A stretch of 7,971 bases of DNA from Bacillota bacterium (GTDB taxonomy: Bacteria; Bacillota; Clostridia; Lachnospirales; Bianqueaceae), in NCBI GenBank assembly GCA_017474705.1, contig JAFVHC010000269.1:1-7971 (forward strand), read 5' to 3'. This document shows positions 7,488 to 7,971 of this stretch, in pieces. Every line of letters begins with the position of its first letter. Within the stretch, counting starts at the first letter, position 1. Position numbers and translations under genes: made by a program. Under the pieces are notes generated by a model. The model saw nothing but the letters and a program-made list of their open reading frames with translations, made no database searches and was not told the origin of the DNA.

Positions 7488-7971
7488 CTCGTTTGACTCT
7501 TTTCTATTGCTTCCCAAAGACCATTCAAATAGGTGGCACCAAGTGCACGGTCGTACAAACCATAACCCGGCATCGCGACTTCATCCCAGATCATGCGGCC
7601 ATGGTCCGGACGGATCGGTCCATCGAAACCGATGTCATACAAGGCCTTCATGATCTCATACATATCGAAGGTACCATCGGAAGACAGATGCGCGGCTTCC
7701 TCGAAATTCGTCGGAGAATGGAATTTCAGGTTGCGTACATGCGCAAAGTGTACTCTTCCTTTCAGAGAACGGATCATATCCGGAAGATCGTTCTCCAGAT
7801 TGGTTCCATAAGAACCCGAGCAGAAGGTAACGCCATTGTGCGGATCATCCACCATCTGCATCATACGCAGGATGTTCTTCTTGTTGATGATGATGCGCGG
7901 CAGGCCGAAGACGCTCCATGCCGGATCATCCGGATGGATGGCCATCTTGATATCGTATTTGTTGCATACCG
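7484..7971 (-). CDS. uxuA: Mannonate dehydratase, C-terminal part
   Basis: This enzyme dehydrates D-mannonate to 2-keto-3-deoxy-D-gluconate in glucuronate catabolism. Only the last 161 residues are in the window; the N-terminal half lies beyond the right edge. Counting from the first visible residue, the four metal-ligand positions of the family can be seen. They are His12 in the IHPDDP motif, Cys50 in FCSGS, His77 in AHVRN and Asp122 in RPDHGR. GYGLYDRALGATYLNGLWEA near the C-terminus is a typical UxuA ending. The reading frame continues upstream without a start to the window edge, and the ATG within KMAIHPDD is internal. Its TGA overlaps the ATG of the peptidase gene, so it heads or sits within the leftward operon. 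The usual partners (uxuB, uxaC, kdgK/kdgA) are not visible and may lie beyond the edge. Confidence 0.95.
   Translation of the reverse strand, partial: VCNKYDIKMAIHPDDPAWSVFGLPRIIINKKNILRMMQMVDDPHNGVTFCSGSYGTNLENDLPDMIRSLKGRVHFAHVRNLKFHSPTNFEEAAHLSSDGTFDMYEIMKALYDIGFDGPIRPDHGRMIWDEVAMPGYGLYDRALGATYLNGLWEAIEKSQTR

Noticed and set aside
7488..7517. TTG start ten codons upstream for the M28 peptidase
   Set aside because: It would overlap uxuA by 34 bases and begin with a rare start codon. The ATG at 7487 gives the typical ATGA overlap seen again between the glycosylase and aldolase genes.

Overview
This is an ordinary, gene-dense stretch of a bacterial chromosome, most likely from a gut-type member of the Bacillota. 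That assignment is inference from strong AAGGAGG-type ribosome binding sites, roughly even GC, a cytosolic-type GH38 alpha-mannosidase, a UxuA-type mannonate dehydratase and a family-6-like DNA glycosylase. An Erysipelotrichia-like or related Clostridia-like host would fit, but no rRNA or other marker is present to decide. There are no mobile elements, CRISPR arrays, tRNAs or rRNAs.

Layout. (1) Positions 1-733, minus strand: a tetratricopeptide-repeat (TPR) protein with an N-terminal CxxC, whose C-terminus runs off the left edge. (2) 734-852: a compact divergent intergenic region with a good sigma-A-type promoter for the rightward gene and an extended -10 for the leftward gene; their -35 regions touch. 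(3) 853-3927, plus strand: a full-length 1024-residue GH38 alpha-mannosidase without a signal peptide. (4) 3949-3990: a perfect 16-bp hairpin that should terminate transcription from both sides, between convergent genes. (5) 3990-7971, minus strand: five genes. In transcription order they are the C-terminal part of mannonate dehydratase (uxuA), an M28-family zinc aminopeptidase, a UDG-superfamily (hypoxanthine/deoxyinosine-type) DNA glycosylase, a threonine aldolase-family PLP enzyme, and a single-pass membrane protein of unknown function. The first four are tightly packed: two ATGA start/stop overlaps and one 9-bp gap. They are probably one operon. The fifth lies 88 bp further on and may have its own promoter.

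How the genes may work together. The mannosidase would release mannose in the cytoplasm from imported mannosides; no transporter lies in the window. The TPR protein, divergently transcribed with an overlapping promoter, is a candidate co-regulated partner, which is inference from position only. Mannonate dehydratase belongs to hexuronate catabolism and is not in the same pathway as the mannosidase. The peptidase, DNA glycosylase and aldolase behind it look like a mixed housekeeping operon rather than one pathway. I found no convincing novel multi-gene system. The points most worth a second look are the TPR/mannosidase divergent pair, the heterogeneous coupled operon, the unknown membrane protein, and a strong excess of GATC sites.
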